Shown in pieces: positions 28,356 through 37,023 of a stretch of DNA of 64,000 nt. Where the stretch lies: positions 1,410,514 through 1,474,513 of the forward strand of contig NZ_JAFEUS010000002.1 of assembly GCF_027853335.1 (NCBI RefSeq), in the 5' to 3' direction. Both the position numbers and the translations under genes were made by a program. Within the stretch, counting starts at the first letter, position 1; each line of letters starts with the position of its first letter. This DNA comes from Leucobacter sp. UCMA 4100 (GTDB taxonomy: Bacteria; Actinomycetota; Actinomycetes; Actinomycetales; Microbacteriaceae). The notes beneath the pieces are model-generated. The model did no database searches and was not told the origin of the DNA. It worked only from the letters and a program-made list of their open reading frames with translations.

Positions 28356-29828
28356 TCAGGTCTTCGGTGTCGGCTTCGGCGGCGGCGGAGCCTGCCCACC
28401 ACTGTTGTTCGCAGGCGGTGCCGGTGGCTTCGATGCAGGCGCGCTCGGGGCCGGTGTGGTGGGCCGTGCGGGCGGTGTCGACCGGTCAGGGGGAGATGGC
28501 GTGGCCTGCCCCTCGCTGGCGGCTCCGGCGTGGTTGTCGGCGGCGCGTCCGATCGCACCACCGAGCTTCGGGCCGGCCTCCGCTGCACCCTTAGCGATCT
28601 TCGCCCCGGCGACCGCGGCGATCCCCACCGGGCCAGCAGCCGCCCCGGCACCGGCACCGCCTGCTGCGGCAGCACCGCCACCACCGGCCGCCGCACCACC
28701 CGTACCTGCCGCCGCACCACCCGATGCTGCGGCCGTTCCGCCACCCGCACCAGCATTTGCTCGGGCTGTACCACCGCCTCCGGCAGCGGGCTGCGGTGCA
28801 CCACTCGGTGGCGGCGGATTCCCACCACCACCACCGTTTTTGCCGTCGCCGCCCCCACCGTCGAGGACCTTCTGCGGGCCACCACCGTCGGGTTTCCCGG
28901 GGAGGGGCGTGGGCCGGTTCATGGCCTGCTTCGACTCCTGTTCGGCGGACATGACGTGGTACATGTCGAAGCCGACGAAGGAGATGAACTTGTAGACCAT
29001 GTAGGGGGCGAACGCGGCGATGAACATCAACACGATCCCCGCGATCGGATCCGCAATCGAACTGAGGTCCATATCGATCGGTGCGTTGACCTGATTGATC
29101 GCCACTAGGAACACCACGACGATCACGAGTTTCGAGAAGATCAGCGCGAGCACAAAGCTTGCCCACTTCCCGAACCACCCCTTCGTCGCATCCCAACTCG
29201 CCCCGGATAGAGCGATGGGTGCCATCACGACCGCGACCAGAATCAGAGCCTTACGGATCAGGAGGCTGAACCAGACGATCGCTGCCGCGCAGATGGCCAG
29301 GAAGCTGAGGAAGATGGTGATGATCGCCCCGGCACCGGGGGCGGTGAGGTTGATCGCGGTGAGACCTGCGACGAGGACCCCGATCTTCCCACCCATCTCT
29401 TCGAGGGTCGTCCCGGTGGCCTGGATGATCCCGATCGAGAGCTGGTCGACGACCTCCAGCAGCGTTGCCGTCAACGTGATGACCAGGAACGACCCGAGCA
29501 CCGACTTCGCTAAACCCAGGGCGGCGCGGGACAGGGCGGTCGGGTCGCGTCTGATGAGCCCGGTAATGAGTTGGAGGCAGAAGAAGATCAGCATGAGGAA
29601 GATCGCGATGCCGAAGATCACGTTGTACACGCCGACATACCCGGCCCCGGTGATGTCGACCAGGGTGGTGGAGTCGAACAAGGCCCAGACGCCTTGGAAG
29701 ATCCAGGACGCAGCTGCTCCGATTGCTTGGGCGAGCCAGTCGAATGGTGCAGCCACGAGGGTGGCTGCTCCTTCGCCGACGGCGTCGCAGACGTTGCTGA
29801 TGATGGGGACGTCACAGATACCAGCCAC
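28356..29828 (-). CDS. TrbL/VirB6-like membrane protein with low-complexity tail
   Basis: 490 residues. Six or so membrane helices between residues 25 and 290, with the layout of TrbL/VirB6 inner-membrane channel proteins. The last 190 residues are a Gly/Ala/Pro-rich cytoplasmic tail (GGGGGNPPPPSGAP, many GAAAG repeats) that is probably disordered. It would form the pore of the T4SS. The repeat-rich tail is prone to length change between copies. Gene context (DUF6112 upstream, SCO6880 downstream) supports the call. Confidence 0.85.
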   Translation of the reverse strand: MAGICDVPIISNVCDAVGEGAATLVAAPFDWLAQAIGAAASWIFQGVWALFDSTTLVDITGAGYVGVYNVIFGIAIFLMLIFFCLQLITGLIRRDPTALSRAALGLAKSVLGSFLVITLTATLLEVVDQLSIGIIQATGTTLEEMGGKIGVLVAGLTAINLTAPGAGAIITIFLSFLAICAAAIVWFSLLIRKALILVAVVMAPIALSGASWDATKGWFGKWASFVLALIFSKLVIVVVFLVAINQVNAPIDMDLSSIADPIAGIVLMFIAAFAPYMVYKFISFVGFDMYHVMSAEQESKQAMNRPTPLPGKPDGGGPQKVLDGGGGDGKNGGGGGNPPPPSGAPQPAAGGGGTARANAGAGGGTAAASGGAAAGTGGAAAGGGGAAAAGGAGAGAAAGPVGIAAVAGAKIAKGAAEAGPKLGGAIGRAADNHAGAASEGQATPSPPDRSTPPARPTTPAPSAPASKPPAPPANNSGGQAPPPPKPTPKT

Positions 29829-29862
29829 AACACCCCTCCCTTCCGTAGGTTCGGGGTGGTGG

Positions 29863-30186
29863 TTAGGAGACGGTCTGGCCGACGTTCCAGAAGAAGTTGA
29901 TCAGCGTCACCGCTGCGCCGGTGATGATCGCGGCCCCGCAGGAGATCAGCACCCCGACCTTCCCCCGCGACGCCAGATGCGGGTTGGACGAGTTCGATCC
30001 GAAGCCCCAGACGACGGCGGAGATGATGAGGGCGAGGACGGACAGGATCAGCCCGATCGTCATCACCGCCCCCACGACCGTGCGCAGCGCGGCGATGCCG
30101 GGGAGGCCGGAGTCGTTCGGGGAGATGTCGATGTTCGCGGGCAGCACCCAGGTGATGGTGGTGAGGGTGTCGAGGACGGCAAGCAT
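29863..30186 (-). CDS. DUF6112 protein, copy 1 (VirB2-like small membrane protein)
   Basis: 107 residues with two membrane helices: LRTVVGAVMTIGLILSVLAL and GVLISCGAAIITGAAVTLINF. The size, two-helix topology and placement directly before the VirB6-like gene fit a pilin-like VirB2 role, but this is inference. A paralogue (30799-31098) shares the order helix - GNPxxxAKGKVG - helix. The leader CAGGTGTG lies 53 bases upstream. Confidence 0.8.
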   Translation of the reverse strand: MLAVLDTLTTITWVLPANIDISPNDSGLPGIAALRTVVGAVMTIGLILSVLALIISAVVWGFGSNSSNPHLASRGKVGVLISCGAAIITGAAVTLINFFWNVGQTVS

Positions 30187-30301
30187 GGGTGGGCTCCTTC
30201 ACAAGCGATTCGCCTCCGCGAGTGGAGGGTCACTTGGACAGGTGTGTCGCGCTCCCGTGAAGGTCTACGGGTGTGCGTGAAGGAGCGTGAGGTCTCGCGT
30301 G

Positions 30302-30718
30302 CTAACGCTGCTGTTCGCGGAGGATGCCCGCCATGCGGATGAAAAGGTCCCGGTCGACGGCTTCGAAGGGGATCCCGGCGACGTGCCCGTCGTCGAGGAT
30401 CTGCTCGACCTCTTCTGCTGGCGGTAGCCCGCGAGGATCGATGCGGATCGTCTCTCTCAGAGAGTGATCCTTAGCCCAGTCCTCGGGCCATCCCATCAGC
30501 GACACCGGATACTTCGCGACCGGGATGTCCCGGCCTTCATGGTTCTCGGTGGAGTCGTGGATCGTGTGAAAGTGGTCTTCGTCGAAACCGATGATGGTGA
30601 CGTGGCGACCGAAACTGTCGGTGCAGAAGAATGCGGGCAGGTCGGGGCCTTTGCCCATGCCGAGGAACTCGAGCACCCACTCGGGAAGCATCCTGCCGCC
30701 CTCGATCGTCAACTTCAT
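30302..30718 (-). CDS. Hypothetical ICE protein (138 aa)
   Basis: ATG 30718 with GAGGAGG ten bases upstream. An acidic soluble protein, with His-rich middle (DEDHFHTIHDSTENHEG) and a helical C-terminus. It sits between the two DUF6112 paralogues. No family recognised. Confidence 0.6.
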   Translation of the reverse strand: MKLTIEGGRMLPEWVLEFLGMGKGPDLPAFFCTDSFGRHVTIIGFDEDHFHTIHDSTENHEGRDIPVAKYPVSLMGWPEDWAKDHSLRETIRIDPRGLPPAEEVEQILDDGHVAGIPFEAVDRDLFIRMAGILREQQR

Positions 30719-30798
30719 GCCTGGGCCTCCTCGCCACATCCAGGGTATCCAGCAGCGTCGTGAACGACCAGAGACCCCAAGCCACTCCGTGCGGGTGG

Positions 30799-31098
30799 CT
30801 ACAGGGCGTCGCCGAGACCCAACAGGAAGTTCATCCAGGTCACCCCCGCGCCTGCGAGGACGGCGGCTCCGAGGGCGACGAACACCCCGACTTTCCCTTT
30901 CGCGGCGGTCTGCGGGTTCCCCGCCGACGAGGACACGGCCCAGACGATCCCGGAGACGACGAGCATGAGGACGGAGACGATCAGCACGATGGTGAGCAGT
31001 GCGCCGACGATCTCGATGAGGGTGGAGCGGCCTCCGACACTGGAGAGGTCGGGGTAGACGTTCTCGGTCGATAGCAGGGCCAGGGTGGTGGCAGGCAT
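30799..31098 (-). CDS. DUF6112 protein, copy 2
   Basis: 99 residues from ATG 31098 with GAGGAG upstream. Two membrane helices (LIEIVGALLTIVLIVSVLML and VGVFVALGAAVLAGAGVTWM) separated by the loop NPQTAAKGK. Paralogue of the gene at 29863-30186; the duplicated arrangement suggests two pilin-like or channel subunits. The longer open frame upstream is a shadow of the M23 gene. Confidence 0.8.
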   Translation of the reverse strand: MPATTLALLSTENVYPDLSSVGGRSTLIEIVGALLTIVLIVSVLMLVVSGIVWAVSSSAGNPQTAAKGKVGVFVALGAAVLAGAGVTWMNFLLGLGDAL

Positions 31099-31118
31099 GC
31101 GGTTCTCCTCAAGACAAT

Positions 31119-31156
31119 GGGGTGGGCGGGCACCGGTCAGGTGCGTCGGCCACCCC
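31119..31156 (-). promoter_or_regulatory. ICE leader hairpin (DUF6112 copy 2)
   Basis: In transcript sense: GGGGTGG, then GCACC-TGACC-GGTGC, then CCACCCC: outer 7-bp stem, asymmetric internal loop, inner 5-bp stem. The loop-side strand carries the octamer (CAGGTGCG on plus at 31138-31145). It ends about 20 bases before the start codon. Confidence 0.6.
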
Positions 31157-31178
31157 GCCAGGCTTCCTTCAGCTTGGG

Positions 31179-32348
31179 TCAGGTGGTGCAGCCCGGTCCG
31201 CCACCGACTGGCGCGTCGATGCCCTCGACGCCGTGCTCTGCGAGCCAGGTCTCTGCGTCGACGGCGGGGGCGTTCGCGCCGCCGGGGTGGACTTGGAAGT
31301 GCAGGTGCGGGCCAGTCGAGTGGCCGGAGGATCCGACGTCGCCGATGTGTTGGCCTGCGGTGACGCGGTCCCCGGTGGTGACGTGGATGCCGTGTGCCCA
31401 CATGTGGATGTACTTCGTCGCGACCTTCTCGCCGCTGATGGTGTGTTCGATGGTGATCTGCCCCGAATACCCGTCCACCATCCCGGCGTAGGTGACCAGG
31501 CCGTCGGCGAGGGCAAATATCGGGGTGCCGTCGGGGGCGGCCCAGTCGGTCCCGGCGTGCAGGCGCGCCTCCCCGGTGATGGGGTCGATCCGCGGCCCGA
31601 ACGACGACGTATGCACGTAGCTGCCCGTCGGTAGCGGGAACACCAACCGAGTGCTCTCGGGAATGTTCGTGTCCCCAGGCACACCGCCGCCATTCCCACC
31701 GCTGTTGCGGGTGAGGGTGTCGAGGATGGTGCGGGCGACGGGCTCGTAGTTCTGGTACCGATCCGGGTATGCAGACACTTCGACGGCTTGGGCGGCTTCG
31801 CCCTTGTCCATTTGCTGCCACCCCGGAATATCGAGGAGGCCGCGGGGTGAGGGGTGGTTGGGGCCGTCGGGTCCGCCGTAGAACGCTCGCGCCTGATAGG
31901 TCGTGTCCATGAGCTCAGCAACCGTGCCCCACCCCGACTGCGGGCGCATCTGAAACAGACCGAGCGAGTCATGATCGGAACCGTTGCCATCGTTCGGGTA
32001 GTTGCCGCTCTCGGGGTAGGTGCCGGTGTTCGCGAGTTGCCGCAGCGTCGACTCTGTGAGCGCCGCCATCAACGCGATCAGAATCCCGTCCCGCCCCACC
32101 CCGGGGATGCTGCTGCCGACGGTGATGATGGTGCTGGCGTGGGTGAGCTGCTGCTTGTTGAGGGTGAAGGTGTATCCGTCTTTCATCGTCACTTCCAGCT
32201 CGTCCGGGATCGGTCCGGGGATCACACCGCTGGCGATGCAGTTCGCCTGGTTGAGGACGGCCGGGTTCACCAGGACCCCGATGCTGAGGAGCCCCAGCAT
32301 CGGGGCGAGCAGCATGAACGTGGCTGCGGTGGCGAGGAGCTTCTTCAT
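31179..32348 (-). CDS. Secreted lysozyme-like / M23 peptidoglycan hydrolase of the T4SS
   Basis: 389 residues. Signal or anchor segment at the N-terminus (residues 4-33). The first enzymatic domain resembles a transglycosylase/lysozyme fold (LIALMAALTESTLRQLAN, SDHDSLGLFQMRPQSGWG), the second is a peptidase M23 (zinc site HAGTDW, HSTGPHLHFQVH). It makes the gap in the wall through which the conjugation machinery passes. Bifunctional hydrolases of this kind are standard in Gram-positive T4SSs. ATG 32348 with GGGGGTT upstream. Confidence 0.9.
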   Translation of the reverse strand: MKKLLATAATFMLLAPMLGLLSIGVLVNPAVLNQANCIASGVIPGPIPDELEVTMKDGYTFTLNKQQLTHASTIITVGSSIPGVGRDGILIALMAALTESTLRQLANTGTYPESGNYPNDGNGSDHDSLGLFQMRPQSGWGTVAELMDTTYQARAFYGGPDGPNHPSPRGLLDIPGWQQMDKGEAAQAVEVSAYPDRYQNYEPVARTILDTLTRNSGGNGGGVPGDTNIPESTRLVFPLPTGSYVHTSSFGPRIDPITGEARLHAGTDWAAPDGTPIFALADGLVTYAGMVDGYSGQITIEHTISGEKVATKYIHMWAHGIHVTTGDRVTAGQHIGDVGSSGHSTGPHLHFQVHPGGANAPAVDAETWLAEHGVEGIDAPVGGGPGCTT

Positions 32349-32363
32349 CACAACCCCCTTCAA

Positions 32364-33059
32364 CTAGTGGAGGGGGTTGTCGAGTTCGGACAGGCGCAGC
32401 AGATGGCACCGGTCGAACACCGGCTCGCAGGACACGAACACCGTGAACGCCACCGCATGCTCATTGGTGACGGGGTCGTCGTACCAGATGCCGTCCCGGT
32501 GCCTCGTGCCCTCGACCGTGTACGCCACGGTGCCGTCAGCGATCTGCCCACCAGAGGCGGCGACCGCTTCCTCCCACTGCGCGGGGACGAACACCCGGTC
32601 GATGGTGATTGTCTGGCCGGTGCGGTATTCGGCAAGATCCCGCCACGTCGACGGCGACGGGAAATACCCGTCCAGGTCCGCGATCAACCCCGGCGTCTCG
32701 GTACCGGTTGGGTCGGCGTCCTCGATCAACACGCCCCGGTGATCCGCCGGCGTCAGGAGGGTGAAGGTGTCCCAGTCGAACAGCGCCGCAGCGACCGCGC
32801 GCACGTAGGCCTCGGGGTTGTTCGTGCGCGGCAGAGCTGGCAGCGCCGCGTCTTCCGGCTGACCGTTCGGGTCGGTGGGGTCAACCGGTGCCGTGGACGC
32901 GGGCGGGCGGGCCCCGGGAGCGTTGGTGTTGTCTCGGGGTCCGGTGATGAGGCCGTAGATGCCGATCCCGGCGAGCACCGCGATAAGGAGACCGGTGGCG
33001 GTGAGGGTAATGATCAGACGGCGGCGACGACGCTGACTATCGGGGTTCAGAGAGGACAT
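32364..33059 (-). CDS. Membrane-anchored extracellular protein (VirB8/TcpC-position)
   Basis: 231 residues from ATG 33059. A basic start (RRRRRLII) precedes one membrane helix (IITLTATGLLIAVLAGIGIYGL, residues about 14-35), a Pro-rich linker and an extracellular domain of about 150 residues with two cysteines near the end (CEPVFDRCHLL). Location and topology match TcpC/VirB8-like scaffold proteins; sequence similarity cannot be confirmed by eye. Confidence 0.65.
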   Translation of the reverse strand: MSSLNPDSQRRRRRLIITLTATGLLIAVLAGIGIYGLITGPRDNTNAPGARPPASTAPVDPTDPNGQPEDAALPALPRTNNPEAYVRAVAAALFDWDTFTLLTPADHRGVLIEDADPTGTETPGLIADLDGYFPSPSTWRDLAEYRTGQTITIDRVFVPAQWEEAVAASGGQIADGTVAYTVEGTRHRDGIWYDDPVTNEHAVAFTVFVSCEPVFDRCHLLRLSELDNPLH

Positions 33060-33081
33060 GGATGAGGCCTTCCAACGAGAA

Positions 33082-33118
33082 ACGGGCGGGGCACCCAATA
33101 GGTGCGCCGCCCGCCCGT
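33082..33118 (-). promoter_or_regulatory. ICE leader hairpin (gene 32364-33059)
   Basis: Transcript sense: ACGGGCGG, GCACC-TATTG-GGTGC, CCGCCCGT. Same architecture as the hairpin at 31119-31156, with the variant octamer TAGGTGCG (33099-33106). Confidence 0.6.
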
Positions 33119-33126
33119 CCTCCTCG

Positions 33127-33591
33127 TCAGCGGGTGAGGCCCGTGCTCTGGTTGGTGTGTCCGCTTGCTGGGGGTTCGGGGTCGAGGGTCGCTTCCCGTT
33201 CCGCGAGTGCTTCAGCGAGCCCCGCAGATCGTGCCGGTGCGGCATCGGGCTGCCAGGCGATTCGCCCGTTCTCACTGTGGGCTTTCATCACGAGCTGAAC
33301 CACCTGCTCCGTGGAGGCCGCGGCGATCATCAACCAGCCACCGGCCTTGACCGCGTGATCGTGTCCCGCCGCCCGGTCACCGTCGTCGGTGGCAGCGAAC
33401 GGCGCGTGCCGTTCATGCCAGGCCGCGAGCTGCTGCAGCCCCTGCTGGATCCGCGACAACGCCAGATGCAACGACCCGAGAACCTCATACGTGTCCTCTG
33501 GGGTCTCGATCTGCCGCGTCGCATACGCCAACACCCGTGCCGCTTCCGCCAGCTCATCCGCATCCCGGGACGGATCCTCAAACGTCGGCAT
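33127..33591 (-). CDS. Hypothetical ICE protein with the shared C-terminal module
   Basis: 154 residues from ATG 33591, overlapping the 3' end of the ParB-like gene. All-helical character: two long amphipathic helices (RDADELAEAARVLAYATRQI, LHLALSRIQQGLQQLAAWHE) and KAGGWLMIAAASTEQVVQLV. The end EALAEREATLDPEPP plus a polar tail is the module shared with the SSB-like protein and others. Function unknown. Confidence 0.7.
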   Translation of the reverse strand: MPTFEDPSRDADELAEAARVLAYATRQIETPEDTYEVLGSLHLALSRIQQGLQQLAAWHERHAPFAATDDGDRAAGHDHAVKAGGWLMIAAASTEQVVQLVMKAHSENGRIAWQPDAAPARSAGLAEALAEREATLDPEPPASGHTNQSTGLTR

Positions 33592-34663
33592 CGCCGGCCT
33601 CCTCCTGCCCCGCACGGGCCTGCCGTGCGCGGTCGAGGAAAGCGCTGGCTTCGGTGATGTAGGTCTCGACGAGTTCCCACTGCTCGGCGTCGGCGTATCT
33701 TCCGAAGTCTTCGGGGTTGTAGCGGTCCCACCAGCCGTGTTCACGGCGCAGCAGATCGACGAGCTTGCGGATCTGGTGTTTCTCCCGCAGCAGTGGGTCC
33801 ACGTCTTTCCACCCGACCTGTGCGGGGTCGGTCGCTGCCTTCTGGATATCGGTGACGCGGGCCAGCGCGAGCCCGGATTCCTTCAATGCTTCGGCCGGTG
33901 AGTCAATGTCGTGAAGGGTTCGCAGTTCTGTGGCTGCGGCGGTGCGTGCCTGCTCGGGGGTGTCGGGGTGTTCGGCGAGCCGGGTGAGGCGGGAGAGGTT
34001 CTGTCTCGTCTTGACGGCTTGGAAGCGGCCGTTGACTTTCCGGTCTTCGTTGATCTCCAGTAATGCTTCGGCGGCGTGTTGGCGCACATAGGGGTCTTCG
34101 TTGTCGTCGGCAGCGATCTGTTTGAGCTGGTTGATCTGCTCCAGCATCGTCCGCGAATCCCTCCCCGTCACCGCGCGTGCCGCCTGCACTCGCGCCTTCC
34201 TGTCGTTGAGATTGGCGAGGTCAAGCGGTGGTGCCGAATCGGCACCACCGCTCCTGTCTTGCTTTTTCCCGCCCTCTCCGAACAGCGATCCCGCCTTCAC
34301 CCGTGCCGTGTCCTCTGCGTAGAGGGCTTTCAGTTCTTCGTAGAGTTCTGCTTGTTCCAAGGGTTTCAACGCTTTCTGGAGGGTCTGCTCGTCACGGACC
34401 GCGAGAACGTAGGAGAGCTTGTCGGACACGCCCGGGACGACCCAGATCGGCGTTACCCGCATCCCGAGACGCTGCATCGCCGCGACCCGGCGGTTCCCGG
34501 TGATGATCACGTACCCCTCGGTCACCGCGGGCGGGTTCAACACCCCAGTGCGGCGGATCGACTCACACAGGTCATCCAGATCCTCATCCGGGTCACGCCG
34601 GAACTGCGACCCGCTCTTCAACTGATCCAGCGCATGCTCCAACACCAAATGCCCCCGACTCAT
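33578..34663 (-). CDS. ParB-like nuclease-domain protein
   Basis: 361 residues. The N-terminal ParB/Srx fold is clear (DEDLDDLCESIRRTGVLNPP, VIITGNRRVAAMQRLGM, the GNRR box equivalent to GERR). A central helical region with HEAT-like charge pattern follows. No HTH of KorB type is obvious. On an ICE it may act in partition, in maintenance of the excised circle, or as a regulator; the sequence does not decide. The start ATG overlaps the upstream gene's stop. Confidence 0.8.
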   Translation of the reverse strand: MSRGHLVLEHALDQLKSGSQFRRDPDEDLDDLCESIRRTGVLNPPAVTEGYVIITGNRRVAAMQRLGMRVTPIWVVPGVSDKLSYVLAVRDEQTLQKALKPLEQAELYEELKALYAEDTARVKAGSLFGEGGKKQDRSGGADSAPPLDLANLNDRKARVQAARAVTGRDSRTMLEQINQLKQIAADDNEDPYVRQHAAEALLEINEDRKVNGRFQAVKTRQNLSRLTRLAEHPDTPEQARTAAATELRTLHDIDSPAEALKESGLALARVTDIQKAATDPAQVGWKDVDPLLREKHQIRKLVDLLRREHGWWDRYNPEDFGRYADAEQWELVETYITEASAFLDRARQARAGQEEAGDADV

Positions 34664-35511
34664 GACTGCTCACCTCCGTTGTCTTCCTGCCGGTCAGGTA
34701 TGGAGGTCATCCGGCGGGAGGTGTTCACGAGGGTCTCGTCGCGGAGGAGGTCGGCGACGTCGTCACCGAGGAGGACGCGGGCGAATAGCCCGTAGTCCCC
34801 GCTCTTGCGCCGGCCGGTCTTCGTCCCGACAACCAGGCGGACGAGGCCGGCCCATTCGTTCGGGGTGTAGCCGAGACGGATCGCGATGTGCAGTTCCTTG
34901 GCAACAATCTCCAGCGCTGAGGTCCCAGAGGAGAGGCCGGTGACGCGGTGGGCGATGTAGTCCACAGCCTGCTCAACCGGGCGGGCAGGCCAATCGGTAA
35001 GGACCAAGAACACGCATGTCGCGCGGATCACCCGATCCACCGACCGATCCTCCCCGCCGTCGTCCCTCGCGTACAAGGTGTGGGCGTGGGGGTGGACGTC
35101 GTAGAAGAACTCCTCGTAATGCCCGGCCCGCATCGGCTCCTCGACCGGCCTCTTCGACGGACGCCGCGCCTTGTCCTGGCTGGTCATGTTGCGGTCGGCG
35201 TGGACCTCGGCGGCGATGCCGAGCGCGACCGCCCGCGTGATCACCGCCCACGGATCATCCGCGCGCAGCGTGGTCGGTTGCCGCATCGCGAGGAATGCCT
35301 CATAGGCGGCGTCGGCGGGATCGCGGTGCCAGGCTTTCGCGATCGGCGCATACTTCCCGGTGGCGTAGACCATGAGCTCGGCCGCGACCGGGCTGGTGGC
35401 CCAGGCGTTGTGCTCGTTCAGCTCGGTGAGCAGCTCGCGCAGCCCCTCACTCGTGCGGAAATCCGGCAGCGGTGATGCCGCCTGGGTGGGTGTGGATGGG
35501 TGGTGGTTCAT
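34660..35511 (-). CDS. Hypothetical ICE protein (283 aa)
   Basis: ATG 35511 with AGGAGTC upstream. A soluble, mixed alpha/beta protein with a basic middle (KARRPSKRPVEE) and the stretch FLVLTDWPARPVEQAVDYIAH. No recognised family. It overlaps the ParB-like gene by 4 bases and has a leader octamer variant (TAGGTGCG) 37 bases upstream. A second octamer variant, CAGGTATG at 34695-34702, lies inside its 3' coding end, 32 bases before the ParB start. Confidence 0.65.
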   Translation of the reverse strand: MNHHPSTPTQAASPLPDFRTSEGLRELLTELNEHNAWATSPVAAELMVYATGKYAPIAKAWHRDPADAAYEAFLAMRQPTTLRADDPWAVITRAVALGIAAEVHADRNMTSQDKARRPSKRPVEEPMRAGHYEEFFYDVHPHAHTLYARDDGGEDRSVDRVIRATCVFLVLTDWPARPVEQAVDYIAHRVTGLSSGTSALEIVAKELHIAIRLGYTPNEWAGLVRLVVGTKTGRRKSGDYGLFARVLLGDDVADLLRDETLVNTSRRMTSIPDRQEDNGGEQS

Positions 35512-35763
35512 AGCGACTCCTGAAACGTGATGAGATCCGTCGACAGATAGGTGCGACGCCCATCCCGACGAACCCCGAAGAGGGCTCCGCCATCGCAGGC
35601 ACGACGGCCGTGCGCAGGCATGGGGAGACCAGCAGACCGGCCGCATCCGTGCGGGTCTGTGCGGTGCTGCCGGGTGCGGCTGTGAGCAGCCGGGCGGCGA
35701 GATCGCTGGTTTAGGGGGTGTGGGTGTCGTGCGGCACTCGGGTGGTGCCGGGACAGGCAGCGG
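35512..35763. other. Intergenic leader region
   Basis: About 250 bases without a gene. It holds TAGGTGCG at 35548-35555 within CGTCG...CGACG dyad symmetry. No promoter is clear. Confidence 0.5.
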
Positions 35764-36201
35764 TCACCGGCTCACCCCCGTCCTCCCGACCCCACGCCCT
35801 ACGGCGCTCGTCGGACTGCTCACATCTGGATCCAGGGCTTCCTGCCTGCGGGCGAGACGTTCCTGCAACTGGGCACGCCCTTCACGGACCCCGTCGAGAA
35901 CCGCGTCCCGCAGGCGCGTGTTCAACTCGGCCCCGCGGTCCAGGACGAGGGCCCCGGCGCGGGCGGCGAGATCTGTAGGTCGCACCCACTGCACTCCTGG
36001 ACGCTTCGCGACCGGATCCGTGCCGTTGCGGGTGATGGTGGGGTCGCCGTGAGTGGCGAACTCCGACGCCCGCGCCCCCTCAGCCACCTCACCCGACGAC
36101 GGCGTCATTGGCGTATCGGTCCGCGCGTCCGCCTCATGGTCGTGATCCGCGAGGCGCTGTTGGTCGACGTGCTGGGGGTTCGGGGTGGTGGGGTCAGTCA
36201 T
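35764..36201 (-). CDS. Hypothetical ICE protein with the shared C-terminal module
   Basis: 145 residues. The N-terminal 60 are polar and probably disordered; residues 70-110 form helices (ARAGALVLDRGAELNTRLRD). The end LQERLARRQEALDPD with a Ser/Gly/Arg tail is a version of the shared C-terminal module. Leader octamer CAGGTGCG 25 bases upstream, inside the 3' end of the next gene. Confidence 0.65.
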   Translation of the reverse strand: MTDPTTPNPQHVDQQRLADHDHEADARTDTPMTPSSGEVAEGARASEFATHGDPTITRNGTDPVAKRPGVQWVRPTDLAARAGALVLDRGAELNTRLRDAVLDGVREGRAQLQERLARRQEALDPDVSSPTSAVGRGVGRTGVSR

Positions 36202-37021
36202 GAGGGTCTCCGTCCTGTTGACGGTCAGGTGCGTTCACCCATCGGCCAACAGTGGTCGGGTGCACCCCGAGCTGCGCGGCGATCTGCCGCTTCGACACCC
36301 CCTCCGCATCAAGCGCAATCGCCCGAACCCGGGCATCTTCCTTACGCCCGCTTCCTCCGCGGGCCGCCACCGGACGCCCCGCGGTGATCGTCTCCGGCCG
36401 CGCCGCGACCGTCGCTTCCGGCGGCTCGAGTCCCGCGTCCTGTTCGGACTGGGGTGGGGTGTCGACCGCCGTGGCTGTGCTCGCATGGTCGCTCGTCAAC
36501 GGCCGAATGCTTGGCTCGCGAATGGTTGGGGTGGGTGTGGTGTTGCGGGTGAGTTCGACGGTGAGATGCGTCATCGCCAGCAGCACCAGCGGTGGCACCG
36601 ACGCGACCAGAGCGGCGATGAGGGCGGGGACGCGGGTGTCGGCGGCCACGACCGCGTGGGTGATGTTCGCCGCCACCGACACTCCGGCACCCGCGCCCAA
36701 CAGCAGCCACGCGAACCGCCTCGCGGTGCGGGCAGAATCCCGCAGCGCGACGACGCTGATCGTGGCTTCCAAGATCACACCGTCCACGATCAACGGCCAC
36801 ATCCACGCCTGCCCCTCCGGAATCCCGGAAAGGACCGCGAGATCACGGAGCGTCGTGAACGACAACCAGAACGCACCCAACGCGAGCAGGATCGTTCCGG
36901 TGACCGCGAGCACGACCACGAACCGCGACACCCCACCGGATGATGGGCCGTCGGCTGCTTGTTTGCCCGGGCTCAGGTCTGGATCGCGCGGGGCGCGAGC
37001 TGTCACTGCCGGGCGGGTCAT
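36194..37021 (-). CDS. DUF2637 transfer-associated membrane protein with C-terminal HTH
   Basis: 275 residues. Four membrane helices between residues 30 and 155 of the DUF2637 (SpdB-like) type, found in conjugative elements of Actinobacteria such as Streptomyces plasmids where they help spread within mycelium. The C-terminal 40 residues are a helix-turn-helix (AIALDAEGVSKRQIAAQLGV, HPTTVGRWVN), so it may bind DNA at the membrane. It overlaps the next gene by 8 bases and starts 2 bases after the primase stop. Confidence 0.85.
   Translation of the reverse strand: MTRPAVTARAPRDPDLSPGKQAADGPSSGGVSRFVVVLAVTGTILLALGAFWLSFTTLRDLAVLSGIPEGQAWMWPLIVDGVILEATISVVALRDSARTARRFAWLLLGAGAGVSVAANITHAVVAADTRVPALIAALVASVPPLVLLAMTHLTVELTRNTTPTPTIREPSIRPLTSDHASTATAVDTPPQSEQDAGLEPPEATVAARPETITAGRPVAARGGSGRKEDARVRAIALDAEGVSKRQIAAQLGVHPTTVGRWVNAPDRQQDGDPHD
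36226..36233 (-). promoter_or_regulatory. ICE leader octamer within the DUF2637 coding end
   Basis: CAGGTGCG, 25 bases before the start of the gene ending at 35764. Confidence 0.4.
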
Positions 37022-37023
37022 GG

